Shown one piece after another: positions 46,763 to 57,710 of a stretch of DNA of 64,000 nucleotides; the stretch's first letter is position 1; every line of letters starts with the position of its first letter. This DNA comes from Aspidiotus rigidus (lineage: Eukaryota > Arthropoda > Insecta > Hemiptera > Diaspididae). The stretch spans positions 24,319,501 through 24,383,500 of the forward strand of contig JAVHKY010000003.1 in the NCBI GenBank assembly GCA_035079385.1, in the 5' to 3' direction. Made by a program: the position numbers and the translations under genes. The notes below the pieces were generated by a model, which had not been told where the DNA came from, searched no databases, and saw only the letters and a list, made by a program, of their open reading frames with translations.

Positions 46763-48582
46763 TAAGTGAGCTACATAACAAAAATCATAACATCTCCAAT
46801 TCAAACCCTCCTATTCTCTGATGACCTAAGCATCCATTTACGTGCCACTAACACAACTCGCGCCCATCGTCTGTTACAAAAAACAATCAATAAAGTACAC
46901 ACTTGGCTTTCCCTCCTAGGATTCCGCATTTCTTACCCCAATACCAAACTCGTCATTTTCCAAAAACCACGCCAGAAAACTATTAAATTTCCCCCTCTCA
47001 CAATAGCTAACTACCCGATCCCACAAGTCAAAACTACTAAAGTTCTTGGCCTCAATTTCCACAACCGTCACTCTTGGATCCCCCATATCAAATTAACTAA
47101 ATCAAAATGCATTCGAGCACTCAATGTCCTAAAATTCCTCTCCCACCCTAAAGAAGGTTGTAACCGAAAAAACCTTCACCACCTCTACCAGAGCTTAATC
47201 CGATCCATCCTCGATTATGGATCACCCACTTACGGTCTCGCCCCTCCCTCTCATTTAAAACTACTCGACACCATCCAAAATTCTTCACTCAGAATAGCTA
47301 CTGGAGCATTCCGAACCAGTCCCGCTGCAAGCCTCTGTGCAGACACTGGCTTCCCCCCACTTCACTATCGACGCCTCAAACTGACAACCAACTTCCTCAC
47401 AACTGTCCTACAATATCCGCAAACCCCCGTCCACCATCGCATATTCCCCCCTCATCATAACCAAAATTCCTCGACCAATCTACGTTCCAACCTAGAACTC
47501 CAACTAGCACGCCCCTTCAAGTTCCATTGCCTTAACCACATCGTTCCCTCAACCCCTCCTTGGCTCTTTATTCCACCCAAAATCATTCGCGACCTAAAAC
47601 GCCTCCCTCGTCTTTAAACTTCTCCCGAAGAATACCAAGCACAGTTTAACAAAATCCTTAACAACTTTCACAACCCTATACTATGTTTCACCGATGGATC
47701 TAAATATCAAAACAAAACCGGCTTTGCTTACTCAATAGATCACATCACAGTCTCTCACCGACACCGCAACACCGCATCCGTCTTTACCACTGAACTACAA
47801 GCAATCTTTAGCTGTTTAGAACACATCCTCACCAACCTACCCTCCCGTCTTCCTCTCAACCCATTTTTAGTCATTTCCGACTCCCTATCATCACTCGACT
47901 TAATATCCAACCACACTTCCACCCACCCACTCATAAGTCGTATACACACTCTCATTAACACCTTCCATACCATCCCCATCCCATTATTCTTCATCTGGGT
48001 ACCTGGTCACAAGGGTATCCCAGGAAACGAAAATGTCGACAAAGCAGCCAAACTAGCAACCCATAACCCATCAGTCAACCGCTCTTTCCTCCCCTCACGC
48101 TCAGATCTCTCCAAACACATCAACAAATTCATCACTCAAGCATGGTTCACCCATTGGTCTGATCTCAAATCACACTCAAACAAACTAACCCAAATTAAAA
48201 ATATTCCCACCGCATGGGACTCGTCAAATCTGTCAACACGCAGAGAAGAAATAGTCATCACCCGTCTCAGAATCGGCCACACCAGACTCACTCACACCCA
48301 TCTCATCTCTCATCTTATGCCTCTCTCATGCCCTCACTGCGAATCTGAACACCCCCTATCCGTTCAACACATCTTCTGCTGCCCCAACTTGACCCAACTC
48401 CGTAATTCCTTATCCATCCCCCACAACCATACAGAAGCACTTTCAGATCTCTTTCCCTCCATCCCTAACATATTCAACTTTTTACAACAAGCCAACTTCC
48501 TCTCACGCATATAATCACACAATCTAGCCGAGCTCATAGCCCTGAAGTCAGGCTGCTAGTAGCTCGTTAATTAAAATAAAAA
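46763..48582 (+). pseudogene. LINE with RNase H domain, 5'-truncated, one stop
   Basis: One frame runs from 46766 to 48514. It begins at RT motif C (LLFSDDLSIHL; the usual F/Y-A-D-D is FSDD). It continues through the thumb (LGLNFHNRHSWIPHI, LIRSILDYGSPTYGLA) and meets a single stop at 47615-47617. The RNase H domain follows in the same frame with all four acidic residues: CFTDGSK, TTELQAIF, VISDSLSSLDLI and WVPGHKGIPGNENVDKAAK. A zinc knuckle CPHCESEHPLSVQHIFCC follows. The 3' untranslated stretch has GAGCTCATAG and an A-run at 48569-48580. An RNase H behind RT points to the I/Jockey side of LINEs. Codon use is C-rich, unlike the AT-rich R1-like copy nearby, and decay is light. Confidence 0.88.
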
Positions 48583-49963
48583 AAAAAAAACTGACTAAAG
48601 GTAACCCTAGAAAAAATTGGTTTTGGTATTGAGAATTAAGGATGCTTAAACGTAGTATAAAGCCAATATAGAGGAGGCCTAGATTCAATGTAAGCTTAGT
48701 ATAAAATTAGTATACTGTATAGAGCGGGAGAAGAGGGGTTGGAACGCTTGATGACGTTATCAGTGCCTTGACCTAGTTCAGGAACTTAGAAATATAAAGG
48801 AAGCCTAGACTTCGTATAAAACTCGTATAAAAGAGTCCTGCACTTAATATAAGCCTAGTATAAAATTAGTGTACTGCATCGAGCGGAAGAAGAGGGGTTG
48901 CAATGCCTTTGACCTACTTCATTGACTTGGACATTTTTTTGGATTGACGTATATACGAACAAATTTGATGATATGAAAGATAAGATGAAGGCAAAATGCG
49001 GCTATCCTTCACTCAAGAGAACGTGGAGAAGCATCTTTTCATAATGTATATAATTCTATAATATTATCGGGAAAAACTTATTATTGAAAACTGTTTTTTG
49101 TTTAAATGCCGAAAAAATGACGAAATGGTGCCGAAAAATAAATTTGTAATGCCAAAAAATTTTTGCTCCAATCACTATCGTGGTTTGTGACTGTGTATCA
49201 TAAAATTATGTTACTTAGGTACCTTTCTTGTGCTGTCATCTCAAACTATCTGTCATCCAGCTGCATCGCATGAATGTGAATTTTTTGGTGCTGAATACTG
49301 ACGAATGATTTTCAAACCCTTTCCCGAGACCATGAAATTTGTCCGAGCGAAAATTGACTGACAAAAAAAAAGAACACTGAAAATTGATCGACAGAAAATT
49401 GAGATTACTGAAAAATGAATGTACGAAATTTTAACGTGGCGAAATTTAGATTTTGGGACATTTAATCGGACGAAATTTGGACATTACGAAATTTTGATAT
49501 CATAAAATTTGAGTGTTGGAAAAAATATAAATTATGGATAATTGAAATGTTCTAAATTATAAAAGTATTATCATCATCCTCCTTCCTGTGTATGCGTGTG
49601 ATAAAATTACAGTAGTTTTGATACACACGAGTATATTTTTCAGTAACAGGAACTTTCGTTCAACATCCTGGGTGTATTCGAGCTTATCGAGAGTACAATT
49701 ACGAATGACACGGAAGTTCAATTTTTTTTTAATACTGTAAAATTTCGTTATTGCTTAATTTCTCAAACGACATTTTTCGCACTGATAATTTTCATGTGGA
49801 CAACTTTCGTCATTGCTTAATTTCTCGAGTGACTTTTTCCTGTCGATCAATTTTCGGTGTTTTTTTTTTCTGTTGGTCAATTTTCTCACAGACAAATTTC
49901 CTGACATCCCTCTCCCTATGATAGCTTTGTACTTACGTTGTATTTCGTTTTTCTTATTTACAG
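48583..49963. other. Intron with a ~185-bp duplication and AT-rich repeats
   Basis: 48650-48735 and 48795-48915 are two related copies of a module with 'aagcctagac', 'cctagtataaaattagt' and 'gaagaggggttg'. This module also occurs in elements Y1 and Y2. From 49080 to 49560 short motifs such as 'cgaaattt' and 'gaaaattga' recur, and complementary motifs recur at 49735-49905. The stretch ends in the acceptor TTATTTACAG before 49964. Confidence 0.55.
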
Positions 49964-50115
49964 TCAGTCCTCTGAATGTGCGATTCATTGCCGATGAACA
50001 GCCGTTGACCGCCCAACGTCAATACGATCTCGTGTGCGAATCAACTGGGTCAAGACCTCCAGCCAAATTAACATGGTACAAGGACAACAATCGTTTAGAG
50101 CGAACGAAGGACTCG
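49964..50115 (+). CDS. side-like: Sidestep-family Ig-domain protein, next exon
   Basis: Acceptor TTTACAG, donor GTTAGT. The first two bases complete the codon begun by the last base of the 33450-33665 exon (T plus TC, Phe), giving IDMNFSPLNVRF in frame. The exon holds the first half of an Ig domain with the first Cys (YDLVCESTGSRPP) and the core Trp (KLTWYKDN). It ends on a codon boundary after RTKDS. The (C)ESTGSRPPAKLTW segment is characteristic of sidestep-type receptors (C-x-x-x-G-S-R-P-P-A-x-x-T-W). Confidence 0.88.
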
Positions 50116-50950
50116 GTTAGTAACGGAGGCAAAAATTTAGTTTAATCTTTTATCAGCGAAGCAATCTCGACCTCCCCGGTTCAAAAGTGGCTCGTTTTGG
50201 ACAACTTAAGCCCATTCGGGATGCAAAATAAAAAGTGAAAGAAACGATATTAAAAAGTTTTCCGATATTAATAAAATATTATAAGAAGGCCGGGCGAGCT
50301 TCTTCCTACTGCAGAAAGTCTCACTTCTTCGTAAAGCGTAGTGTAACCGTGCTTTTAATTAAATATTCAAAGGACTCACTAGTTTCGCCGTCGGCTGAAA
50401 AGTTCGCATCCGAAACGGCAATCTCACCAAACTAATTATTATGAAAGTCGCGCGAAATTATAAAATATTCGTTCGAAAAATTCAATTTGATCGAAATACG
50501 ACCGAAATTTACTACCGGTAGTGTATATCTGAGTTGAGGGTCCGCGGTAGTTATTTGTTAATTTCCTCGAATTATATTTCGGACAAACTTTCGCAGAATG
50601 TGTTCTCGCGTTAGAAAATTTTGAGGTTCACTCGCAGGTGTTGTTGGGGAAAATTAGCTGTATATAGTGCGCGAGGAAGAAGCAAGACGAAAAGCAAACG
50701 ATTCTAGAACACACTTTCATGTCGGCATCAAGGGGGTTTTCGATATCAAATTTATAGTGGTCGACAAAGCGCTCATTTTCTACGTCTTTTGTACGCGTTT
50801 TCGCTCGTTATTCTAGCGTAATTAGCGTTATACTGTATGCGCTAACGCGCGCTAGAGCGAGTTTTATCAGTCCACAAAAGAAATGCTAAGACTGTAATTT
50901 AATACAAAGTATTTAATTAGGAAATTTCGCGCGTTTTATGTTCGAAATAG
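50116..50950. other. Intron (835 bp) of the side-like gene
   Basis: Lies between donor GTTAGT and acceptor GAAATAG. The open frame running past 50115 to 50145 is read-through into this intron. No other feature seen. Confidence 0.75.
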
Positions 50951-51098
50951 ATCTCATCCGACGGGAATACGACGACGAGCACGTTAATCTTTACCCCGAG
51001 CAAAGAAGACAAAGGCAAACGTTTATCGTGCCGGGCGGAAAATCCGGTCATCGCTGGAGGACAAATCTTGGAAACCAGTTGGACGTTGCAAATTCATT
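50951..51098 (+). CDS. side-like: Sidestep-family Ig-domain protein, third exon
   Basis: Starts on a codon boundary, matching the phase of the previous exon, and ends one base into a codon before donor GTAAGT. It reads [33 protein letters not shown], then ETSWTLQIH. The ED-x-G-x-x-L-x-C pattern is the tyrosine-corner region with the second Ig cysteine, completing the domain begun in the 49964-50115 exon. SSDGN-TT-STL-FTPS and LSCRAEN are typical of sidestep proteins. It has no in-frame ATG, so a start-based ORF search misses it. The next exon (phase 1) was not found in the following 12.9 kb. Confidence 0.88.
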
Positions 51099-51879
51099 GT
51101 AAGTCGTATTCCTGCTTACTAGACAACTTGTCTGACTTGGCCTGTCTTTTGCGAAAGTCAATACCTATTTTTGGGATTAAGGAACGCTAAGATTCTTTAG
51201 ATGGAGTAAGTGGAACTGTGACAAGACCTTAACAAAAATAAGTATTCCAGAACGTATTTTCACTCATCTTTGTTCAAGTTCAAAAAGTGGTTATCTTGAG
51301 GGTGTGGCTTCAGGATTTTTCAGCTTCAATAACCCTCTCCAAGCCCAGTATGCGAGGTTTTTCGATAATTCTTCCGTCAAAACCGTGGAATGCCTGCCGA
51401 GTTGTTGTGACACTCGTGAAAGAAGTTCCTTGCTATGGCTGTTATCAGCGGCTACAGAGGTCCTCGGTGATCGTTATTTTTTGTATTGAATCTATATTCA
51501 ACACTGATCAAAATAGGATTTTTGGTGGGTACGGCTGGCTCATAGGGACCAAAGGTTATGAAAGGCGAACTTCAGTCTTGAAAATAAGGATCAGTCAAAT
51601 CAAGAGGTTGCAAAATCGGAGCTTTTCGGATCAAGATTAATGGACTGGTTGGAGGAGCCGGAGATACGTCCCTATTTCATCGTTTTCTAGAGTAATCTAA
51701 TAATGTAGGTCAAGGATCAAGAGCACGAAGTCAGGTATCTACAGGTCAAGATCATTGGGCCTCCACTAGTAAGGATAATCTTTACCTAATTCAAGCATCC
51801 CTAAAGAAGAGTTATGGCCCACCGGTCAAAACTTTTCCCAAGTTCCCACGTCACTCCATGTTACATAGTCTCTTCTCGC
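51099..51879. other. Start of the next intron, no recognised feature
   Basis: Follows the GTAAGT donor. The open frame at 51287-51640 shows no domain or conserved motif, so I leave it out. Confidence 0.55.
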
Positions 51880-52420
51880 GTAACAAGTATTTCAACGAGT
51901 TTGCTGGCCCGATGAAACACGGGGTCGTAGTCGATCTCTCACCGCAGGCAAGCAAAAGAAAATGAAAACGTCAGTGACATTTCTTTTACCGCCTGAAAGA
52001 ACGAGAATTGTCGCACACTCGCCCGCTTCGGTCATAGCGGGGCCTTAATCGATCTCTCACCGCGAGTACGCAACCGAAAACGAGCTTTTCGGTGTCACTG
52101 CCTCAATCGCCCTAAAGAACGAGAGTTTTCGCACACTTGCCCGGCCTGATTGAAAACGGGTCTCATCGCAAGTCCACAATTCAAGAGAGAATCTCGGTAA
52201 CTTTCCCCACCATTGCTGGGAACAACTAGAGTTTCATACATTTGCCCACTTCAATCAAATTAGGGGCTCTTACCGATCTTTCACCGCGCGCACACCACGG
52301 AAAACGATCTTCTCGGTAAGATTGCTTCCATCGTGAAGAACAAAAAGAATTCCATACATTTACCCGCATCAATCAAACTAGGGACACTCATCATTCTCCA
52401 CCGCGAGACCACAACGGAAC
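51880..52420. repeat. Satellite Z, ~130-bp units
   Basis: About four diverged units, each with 'tcgatctctcaccgcgag', an A-rich stretch ending 'aaaacgagc', 'ctcggt' or 'ttcggtgtcac', 'agaacgagagttttcgcacac', and 'cccgcttcggtcat'. The same family makes up the centre of the 53.6-56.3 kb element. Confidence 0.75.
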
Positions 52421-52560
52421 CAAAGGCTTCCTTAACGAAGTCCAGCGAGAAACGCAGCGAATCTTTTCTCTGGGAGAAATTTGATTTTCATACTGAGAGC
52501 CGAAAGTCGAAATTTTTCCAACCCTCAACTCCTTTATTAAGGTAGGTCAGTTTTTACGCC
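52421..52560. mobile_element. Short remnant of family Y
   Basis: 'ggcttccttaacgaagt' followed by 'gcgagaaacgcagcgaat', then 'cgaaagtcgaaatttttcc'. These match the end module and satellite of Y1 and Y2. Confidence 0.55.
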
Positions 52561-53128
52561 AACATTTTCAAAGAGGCCCCAAAACAATAGATTCCCTGTC
52601 GAAATTTGACGGCAAATTCCAGTGCAAATTTAGCACAAATAAATAAACCCACTTGAAGCTAAAAATTCCATTCAAATTGGCCTTTAAAATTGAGTAGGAC
52701 AAAATAATAATATTATGAGTGTTCAAAGATGAAGAGGAGGGAGGTATTTCTTTTCCGTGGGCCCAAAAAATAAAATATGAAGAATTGGAGGATGATGGGT
52801 GAATTTGGATCGAAATTTCAAATATGAGGGACGAGGAGAGTGCTCATTTCTTTGGATCTCAAAACGGGGCAAACAAATTTCCAATGTTTCCTGAGCAAAA
52901 TTGAAAGAAATGTGAACAAAATTATGACTCCTATTTCCATCCAAAATTCGTAGATGGGGGGGTTGCATATCTCCAACCCCCTAAATTCGAAATGTCTGTA
53001 GCGAAGAGTGATGAGTAAACAAAATTTGGTGGTTGCTAAACAAAATTGAACAAAATGTGAAAAAAATTATCACGTTGGTTTGAACGCGAAATTCAAAGAG
53101 GAGATCTGGATTTCTCTAGCCCTGTAAA
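52561..53128. repeat. Diverged W repeats (AACAAAATTG-rich)
   Basis: Units share 'gaacaaaatgtgaaaaaaattat', a pyrimidine-flanked 'aaattcaaag' stretch and 'tttctccagccc'. They occur around 52860-53128 and again at 57523-57710, on the two sides of the PLE block. Confidence 0.6.
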
Positions 53129-53142
53129 TTTCAAATTTGGAT
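53129..53142. repeat. Possible target-site duplication, left copy (PLE F/G block)
   Basis: TTTCAAATTTGGAT, repeated at 57523-57536. Because W is itself repetitive, the match could be two W units and not a true duplication. Confidence 0.45.
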
Positions 53143-53167
53143 GAAATCAATGCGTTCTTGAATTTTA

Positions 53168-53552
53168 TGGTTTTCGTTGAAGTTGGGCCATGTGCTCAGT
53201 CCTTCCGGGTTCCGTCCGGTATATTATAATACTAACACGGTAAAAAGTTTATTTGTAAAATTAAGGGACAATGGTGTTTACAGCATAGCCTGCAACGATT
53301 GCCCTGGAGTTTATATAGGAATGACTGGCCGTCAGCTCCAAATAAGAATCGATGAGCATAAAAAAGCTTGGGAGAAGGGTAACTTGGGTCAGTCGGCCTT
53401 TGCCGACCTTATCGACAGTGGCGACAAGGTCAAAGATGAGTCTGGTATCCTCCTCCACAGGGAGAACTCATACTTGAAACGTATGGCTTTAGAAAATATT
53501 GAAATCTTACGTTACCTGAATAATTAAGACTTCACCGTCTTGAACAAGTGTA
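53168..53552 (+). pseudogene. PLE F, GIY-YIG part before the TA-element insertion
   Basis: The frame from 53177 shows GFRPVYYNTNTVKSLFVKLR. A deletion then removes the DPIPPVERS stretch, and the nuclease follows: GVYSIACNDC, GVYIGMTGRQLQ and IDEHKKAW. A stop replaces Glu at NN*DF (53525-53527). The frame then reaches VLNKC, where the TA-flanked element interrupts it. It resumes at 56340 with IPNESLVELVYEND. Confidence 0.85.
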
Positions 53553-56337
53553 CAGGGGTGGACCACAAAGACTTCCCAGTTAAATGGGAGTTCGTGCTAA
53601 ATCTGTTGTAGAGCGAAAACGCAAAACTTTCGATGTATACTTCAAATCTACGAAATTTGTATCTCAACTTTATCTTTAATTTACGCCATATCTGAAGTTT
53701 CTACGACTCTTCTGAGCCGAGTTATGGACCAAAATGTGCCGAAATTTTAGAGCAGGGGTTCCCAAAGTTGTGAATTATCGAAAAACAATTTTCCATGATT
53801 GAAAGAATCGCGTAATCTTCAAAGTGTTCCCCAATCCTGTGGTAAAATTTAGCGCTGAATCTGAATAAAATTGTTAGAAAATTGTGCAAAGCACCAAAAT
53901 GGGTTAATGGGTCCAAAAAGGGTCAAAATTTCCCCAAAATAATAAAACCGCCTAATCTTCGAAGTTTTTCTCGATTCTGAGATAAAATTTAGCGCTAAAT
54001 CTGAATAAAATTGTTGAAAAATTCTGTGAAGTACCAAAATGGGTTAATGAGACCAAAAAGGGTCAACATTTCTTCAAAACACAAAAATCGCCTAACCTTG
54101 GAAGTTTTTCTTGATTTTAGGGTAGAATTGTGTGCTAAGTCGAAGAAAAAAAATGTTGAATGCGAAGCACCAAAATGTGTGAAAGTGCCCAAAAACTATC
54201 ACAATTTTACCAATTTGGAAAATCGCTTAGTCTTTCAAATTTCATTTGATTCTCAAAGAAATCGAGCTTCGCGAGAACAAAGATTGCTCGAGGTGATCGA
54301 CTGAGGCCCTGCGTATGATCGAAGCTGGCCACAGTGTGAAATTCACATTGTTTCATCAGGCGATGGAGAGCATGATACTGAGATGCTCGTCTTACATTGT
54401 GAACTCGCAGTGATTAATTGGCCATATTCCTCTAGCAATGAATGCGGGTAAGAGTGCGATCATTTTCTTGTAGCGCCATCCGAGAGAGTGACGTTTCAGG
54501 GAAGCTTGTCCGTTGTCAGCTCGCGGTGAGAGATTGGATAGGGCCGCCGACACCACGGAATCAAACGAATGCTCAAAAATTCTCGTGGTTTCTCACAAAG
54601 GCGCAAATGAAGCCGTGAAGTTCTCTCTTTTGTGATAAACCACGAGTATTTCTGTGCATTCACCCGGCCCTATCAAACGTGGCAGCTGCCAACAGAAGAC
54701 GAGCATCACGGTATCATTCGCGCCTTTCTGAGAAACCACGAGAATATCCGCGCGTTCATTTGCCTCCATGGTATCTGGGGCCCTATCCATTCTCTCATCC
54801 CGAGCTGACACCGGGAGACGAGCTTCACGGCATCATTACCTCCGTTGCGTGAAACCACGGGCCCCAGAGATCATCACAATTTCTCTAAAATGAAAAGTTT
54901 TTGCGGAAGTATCCGCCTTGATCATACATGGGGCCTCAGTCGATCTCTTACCGCGAGCATGTAATGGGAAACGAAGTCGCCGGTATCATTCTCTTCTTGG
55001 CATGAAACAACAGGAGTTTTTGCAGAAGCACCCGCCTCGATCATACACGGGGCCTCAGTTGGTCTATGTTGAAACCAGGAATCATTCGCCTGCCTCTGTC
55101 CTGCAAGGGGTCATGATCGTTCTCTTACCGCGAGCTCATGACGAAAGTCGAGCTTGCCGGTACCATTCCCTCCTCCGAGTGAAACCCCGAGAAATTCCGG
55201 GCGTTCGTCTGCCTCAATCAAAGACTGAGCTGTAGCTGATCGCTAGTCACGAGCAAGACCAAATTTGCGGTATCCTCCCATTGTCTGAATCAAGGAGTTT
55301 TTGCACTTTGGCCCGCTTCGTTTATAGTTGGGGCGTCAGTTGATCTCTCATCGCAAGCACGCAACAGAAGACCAACTTTGCGTTCTTTGACTGAAACAAC
55401 AAGAGTTTTCGCACTTTTTTCCGCTTTGATCATACGCAGAGCCCAAGTCCACCCATTTGTCGTAATCCCCAGCAGTGCCGTATCTCCTATGAAGCTAACG
55501 AAGCTGAAGCTTCGGGCGGCAAAATTTTCAAAAAAAAGGTTCAAAATAATCTGAAAAACATTCTCGAATTCTTTGGTGGGGGTTAGGGGCGCGGATTAGT
55601 GATTAGCTTCGGGGCGGCAAAGAGCTTAATCCGCCTCTGATCCCCAGTGAGAAGAATTTCCTCAATTTCCTCTTTCGGCAACAATTTTACAGCAGAATGA
55701 GAAAAATTTTGATTTTTCATTTTGGAGATCATCAAGGGCCATTTCAGTATTTTTCTCGGACTCGGCGCTAAATTTTACTTCAGAATTGAAAACCACTCTT
55801 GAAAATTACGCAAATTTTTCATCTTGGAGGAATTTTGATTCTCTTTGAACCCATCGATCCATTTTGGTGCTTCGAAGAACTTTATAAGCATTTTTTTCGA
55901 ACTCAGCGCGAAAATCCACTTGAAAATCAAATTAAAATTTGAAAGTTTGAACGATTTTCCAACTTTGGGAAATTTTGACCGTTTTTGGGTCCATTAACCC
56001 ATTTTGGTGCTTCTTAGGGTTTTGTTACTATTTTTTTCGTTTTCACCGTCCAAATTCACTTGAGAAACAGTAATTTGATTGTTAAAATTTTCGAAATTCA
56101 GCTCAATACTGTAATTTTCGAGCCCTATTTCGGGAACCCTGGCGATTTGGTGAATTTTCGGCACATTTTGGTCCATAACTCGGCTCAGAAAAGTCGTAGA
56201 AGCTTCGGATATAGCGCAAATTAAAAATAAAGTTGAGATACAAATTTCGTAGATTTGAAGTATACATCTAAAGTTTCACGTTTTCGCGCTACGACAGATT
56301 TAGCGCAAACTCCCATTTAACTGATGGTACCACCCTG
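53553..56337. mobile_element. Non-autonomous TIR element, 2785 bp, TA duplication
   Basis: The terminal inverted repeats are about 210 bp (53553-53765 and 56128-56337) and begin CAGGGGTGGACCAC and CAGGGTGGTACCATC respectively. They are flanked by TA (53551-53552 and 56338-56339). Removing the element and one TA restores the PLE F reading frame exactly. Inside the left TIR are three ~140-bp tandem units ('gcaccaaaatgggttaatg', about 53890, 54033 and 54169). Related inverted sequence lies at 55700-56100. The centre (54310-55460) is satellite Z. No transposase frame was seen. TA duplication suggests mobilisation by a Tc1/mariner-type transposase, but other TA-using families are possible. Confidence 0.85.
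54310..55460. repeat. Satellite Z units inside the TA element
   Basis: Units resemble those at 51880-52420: 'gatctcttaccgcgagc', 'gcctcgatcatacacggggcc', 'gaaaccacgag'. Orientation is mixed: 54590-54830 is complementary to the surrounding units. Confidence 0.7.
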
Positions 56338-56538
56338 TATTCCTAATGAGAGTCTGGTTGAGCTGGTCTATGAGAATGATTCATAATTCGATGACTCGCT
56401 GGTTCAATCATGATCCTCAAGTTGGATTCTCTGTCTCCGTTGTTGTTGGATTAGTCGCTTTCGTTCGTGCTCCGAGGATGGTTGTTTAACCGAAAGATCT
56501 TAGTGGCGATGTTTAGTGTGGTGTTAATATTTCGCTAC
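56338..56538 (+). pseudogene. PLE F, C-terminus and 3' tail after the TA element
   Basis: After collapsing the TA, the frame reads NKC-IPNESLVELVYENDS, a stop in place of Asn, then FDDSLVQS and the normal stop. The tail carries GGATGGTTGTTTAACCGAAAG (56475-56495), the hairpin-GAAA motif. Confidence 0.8.
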
Positions 56539-56539
56539 T

Positions 56540-57388
56540 CTTTCGTAGAGTACAACCTTCTTATCAATATGATCAACCATAATTGTAACGTACAAGGAAC
56601 GCATTAATTTGTCCAAAAAATTTATTAATACGCCATCAACTTCCAGAGTGAATTTTATGGAAGAGTATCGGCTATTTAAATAAGTAAGAAACTCACTCAG
56701 GAGTTTCGTAGGACCGGTCCACGCGCATAAAATGTCGTCTACGTACCTGTACCTAGTCCGAGGAGAACAAATCAATCTCAAATTTGGACATATAAACACT
56801 TCTGAAATGAGCGAGCCTAAGGGAGAACGAATAGAGGGATCCCCATTCATCCAGGGAACTCGATAAATTTTCTTTCAAATTCACAAAAGTTGGGAAACCA
56901 ACAAATTTTCAGAAGGTCAAGGAATTCCTCCAATTCTTCATGAGGGACACCAGACTTAACGAGCAAATCGCCCATAGCCTACAACATCAAATAAGCAGTA
57001 GGTCGTTCCCGGAGGAAGGCTTATGTCCTTCAGCCTCTCCGTCAAAGCATCTGAGTTCTGAGTAGGGAGAATTGAACTCTACTCGGGATTTAAAACAGCG
57101 ACCTATAAATTTAGCCAGAAAGTAGGTAAAGATACAAATGACACAACCGGCCATCTTAGAATATCTTTTTTATGTACTTTAGGCAATCCATAAAGGAGGG
57201 CAGGAACAGTATTAGGTTCTAAGATGGCTTTCTTTCTCAAATAACTCTTTATAATAACTTTGCTACTATTAATGATATTTCTCTCCTGGAAACAGAAAAG
57301 GGTATTTTCCTCAGCCCCGCACTGTTTGAACTCATCATATTATACACTGGAGACATAGGAGGACTTCTCCACAATTACGACGGCATTA
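56540..57388 (-). pseudogene. PLE G, decayed RT fragment
   Basis: The minus strand shows, in broken frames: a stretch complementary to KADK/VVMDKSSY near 57370; ALLYGLPKVHKK near 57195; RPVVS near 57150; IPSSLGSLISEVF-like motif B near 56830; and RYVDDILCAW near 56735. ends at FTLEVDGVLINFLDK near 56620. It is joined at 57388 to a plus-strand PLE tail, another head-to-head junction. The GIY-YIG part is missing. Confidence 0.75.
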
Positions 57389-57522
57389 TGATTCATATTT
57401 CGATGACTTGCTGGTCAAATCATGATCTTCGGGTTGATTTCCTCTGTTTTCGAAAGTGTTCAGTGGCTGTGATTATTGTGTTTTTTTGTAATCTGCTACT
57501 CATTTTAGAGTACACTTCTTTG
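57389..57522 (+). pseudogene. PLE 3' tail, plus strand
   Basis: YDSYFDDLLVKS and a stop, followed by an eroded tail ('ttttcgaaagtgttcagtggctg') ending TAGAGTACACTTC. It is the plus arm of a head-to-head junction with PLE G. Confidence 0.7.
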
Positions 57523-57710
57523 TTTCAAATTTGGATATTGGGAAAGCGGTAGGTGAACAAAATTGAATAAAATGTGAAAAAAATTATGACATTGGTTTGA
57601 GCCCGAAATTCAATGGTGGAGGGGGGCTGTGTTTCTCCAGTCCCTCACCAAATTTAAAATTTATGTAGCAGGAAAACAGTACGTAAACAAAATGTGAACA
57701 AAATTATGAC
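57523..57710. repeat. W repeat, right-hand side
   Basis: 'ggtgaacaaaattgaataaaatgtgaaaaaaattatgac' style units matching 52860-53128. Starts with the possible 14-bp duplication. Confidence 0.6.

Noticed and set aside
51287..51640. 117-codon frame after the third Ig exon
   Set aside because: Not in the phase needed by the gene and lacks Ig residues. Treated as intron.
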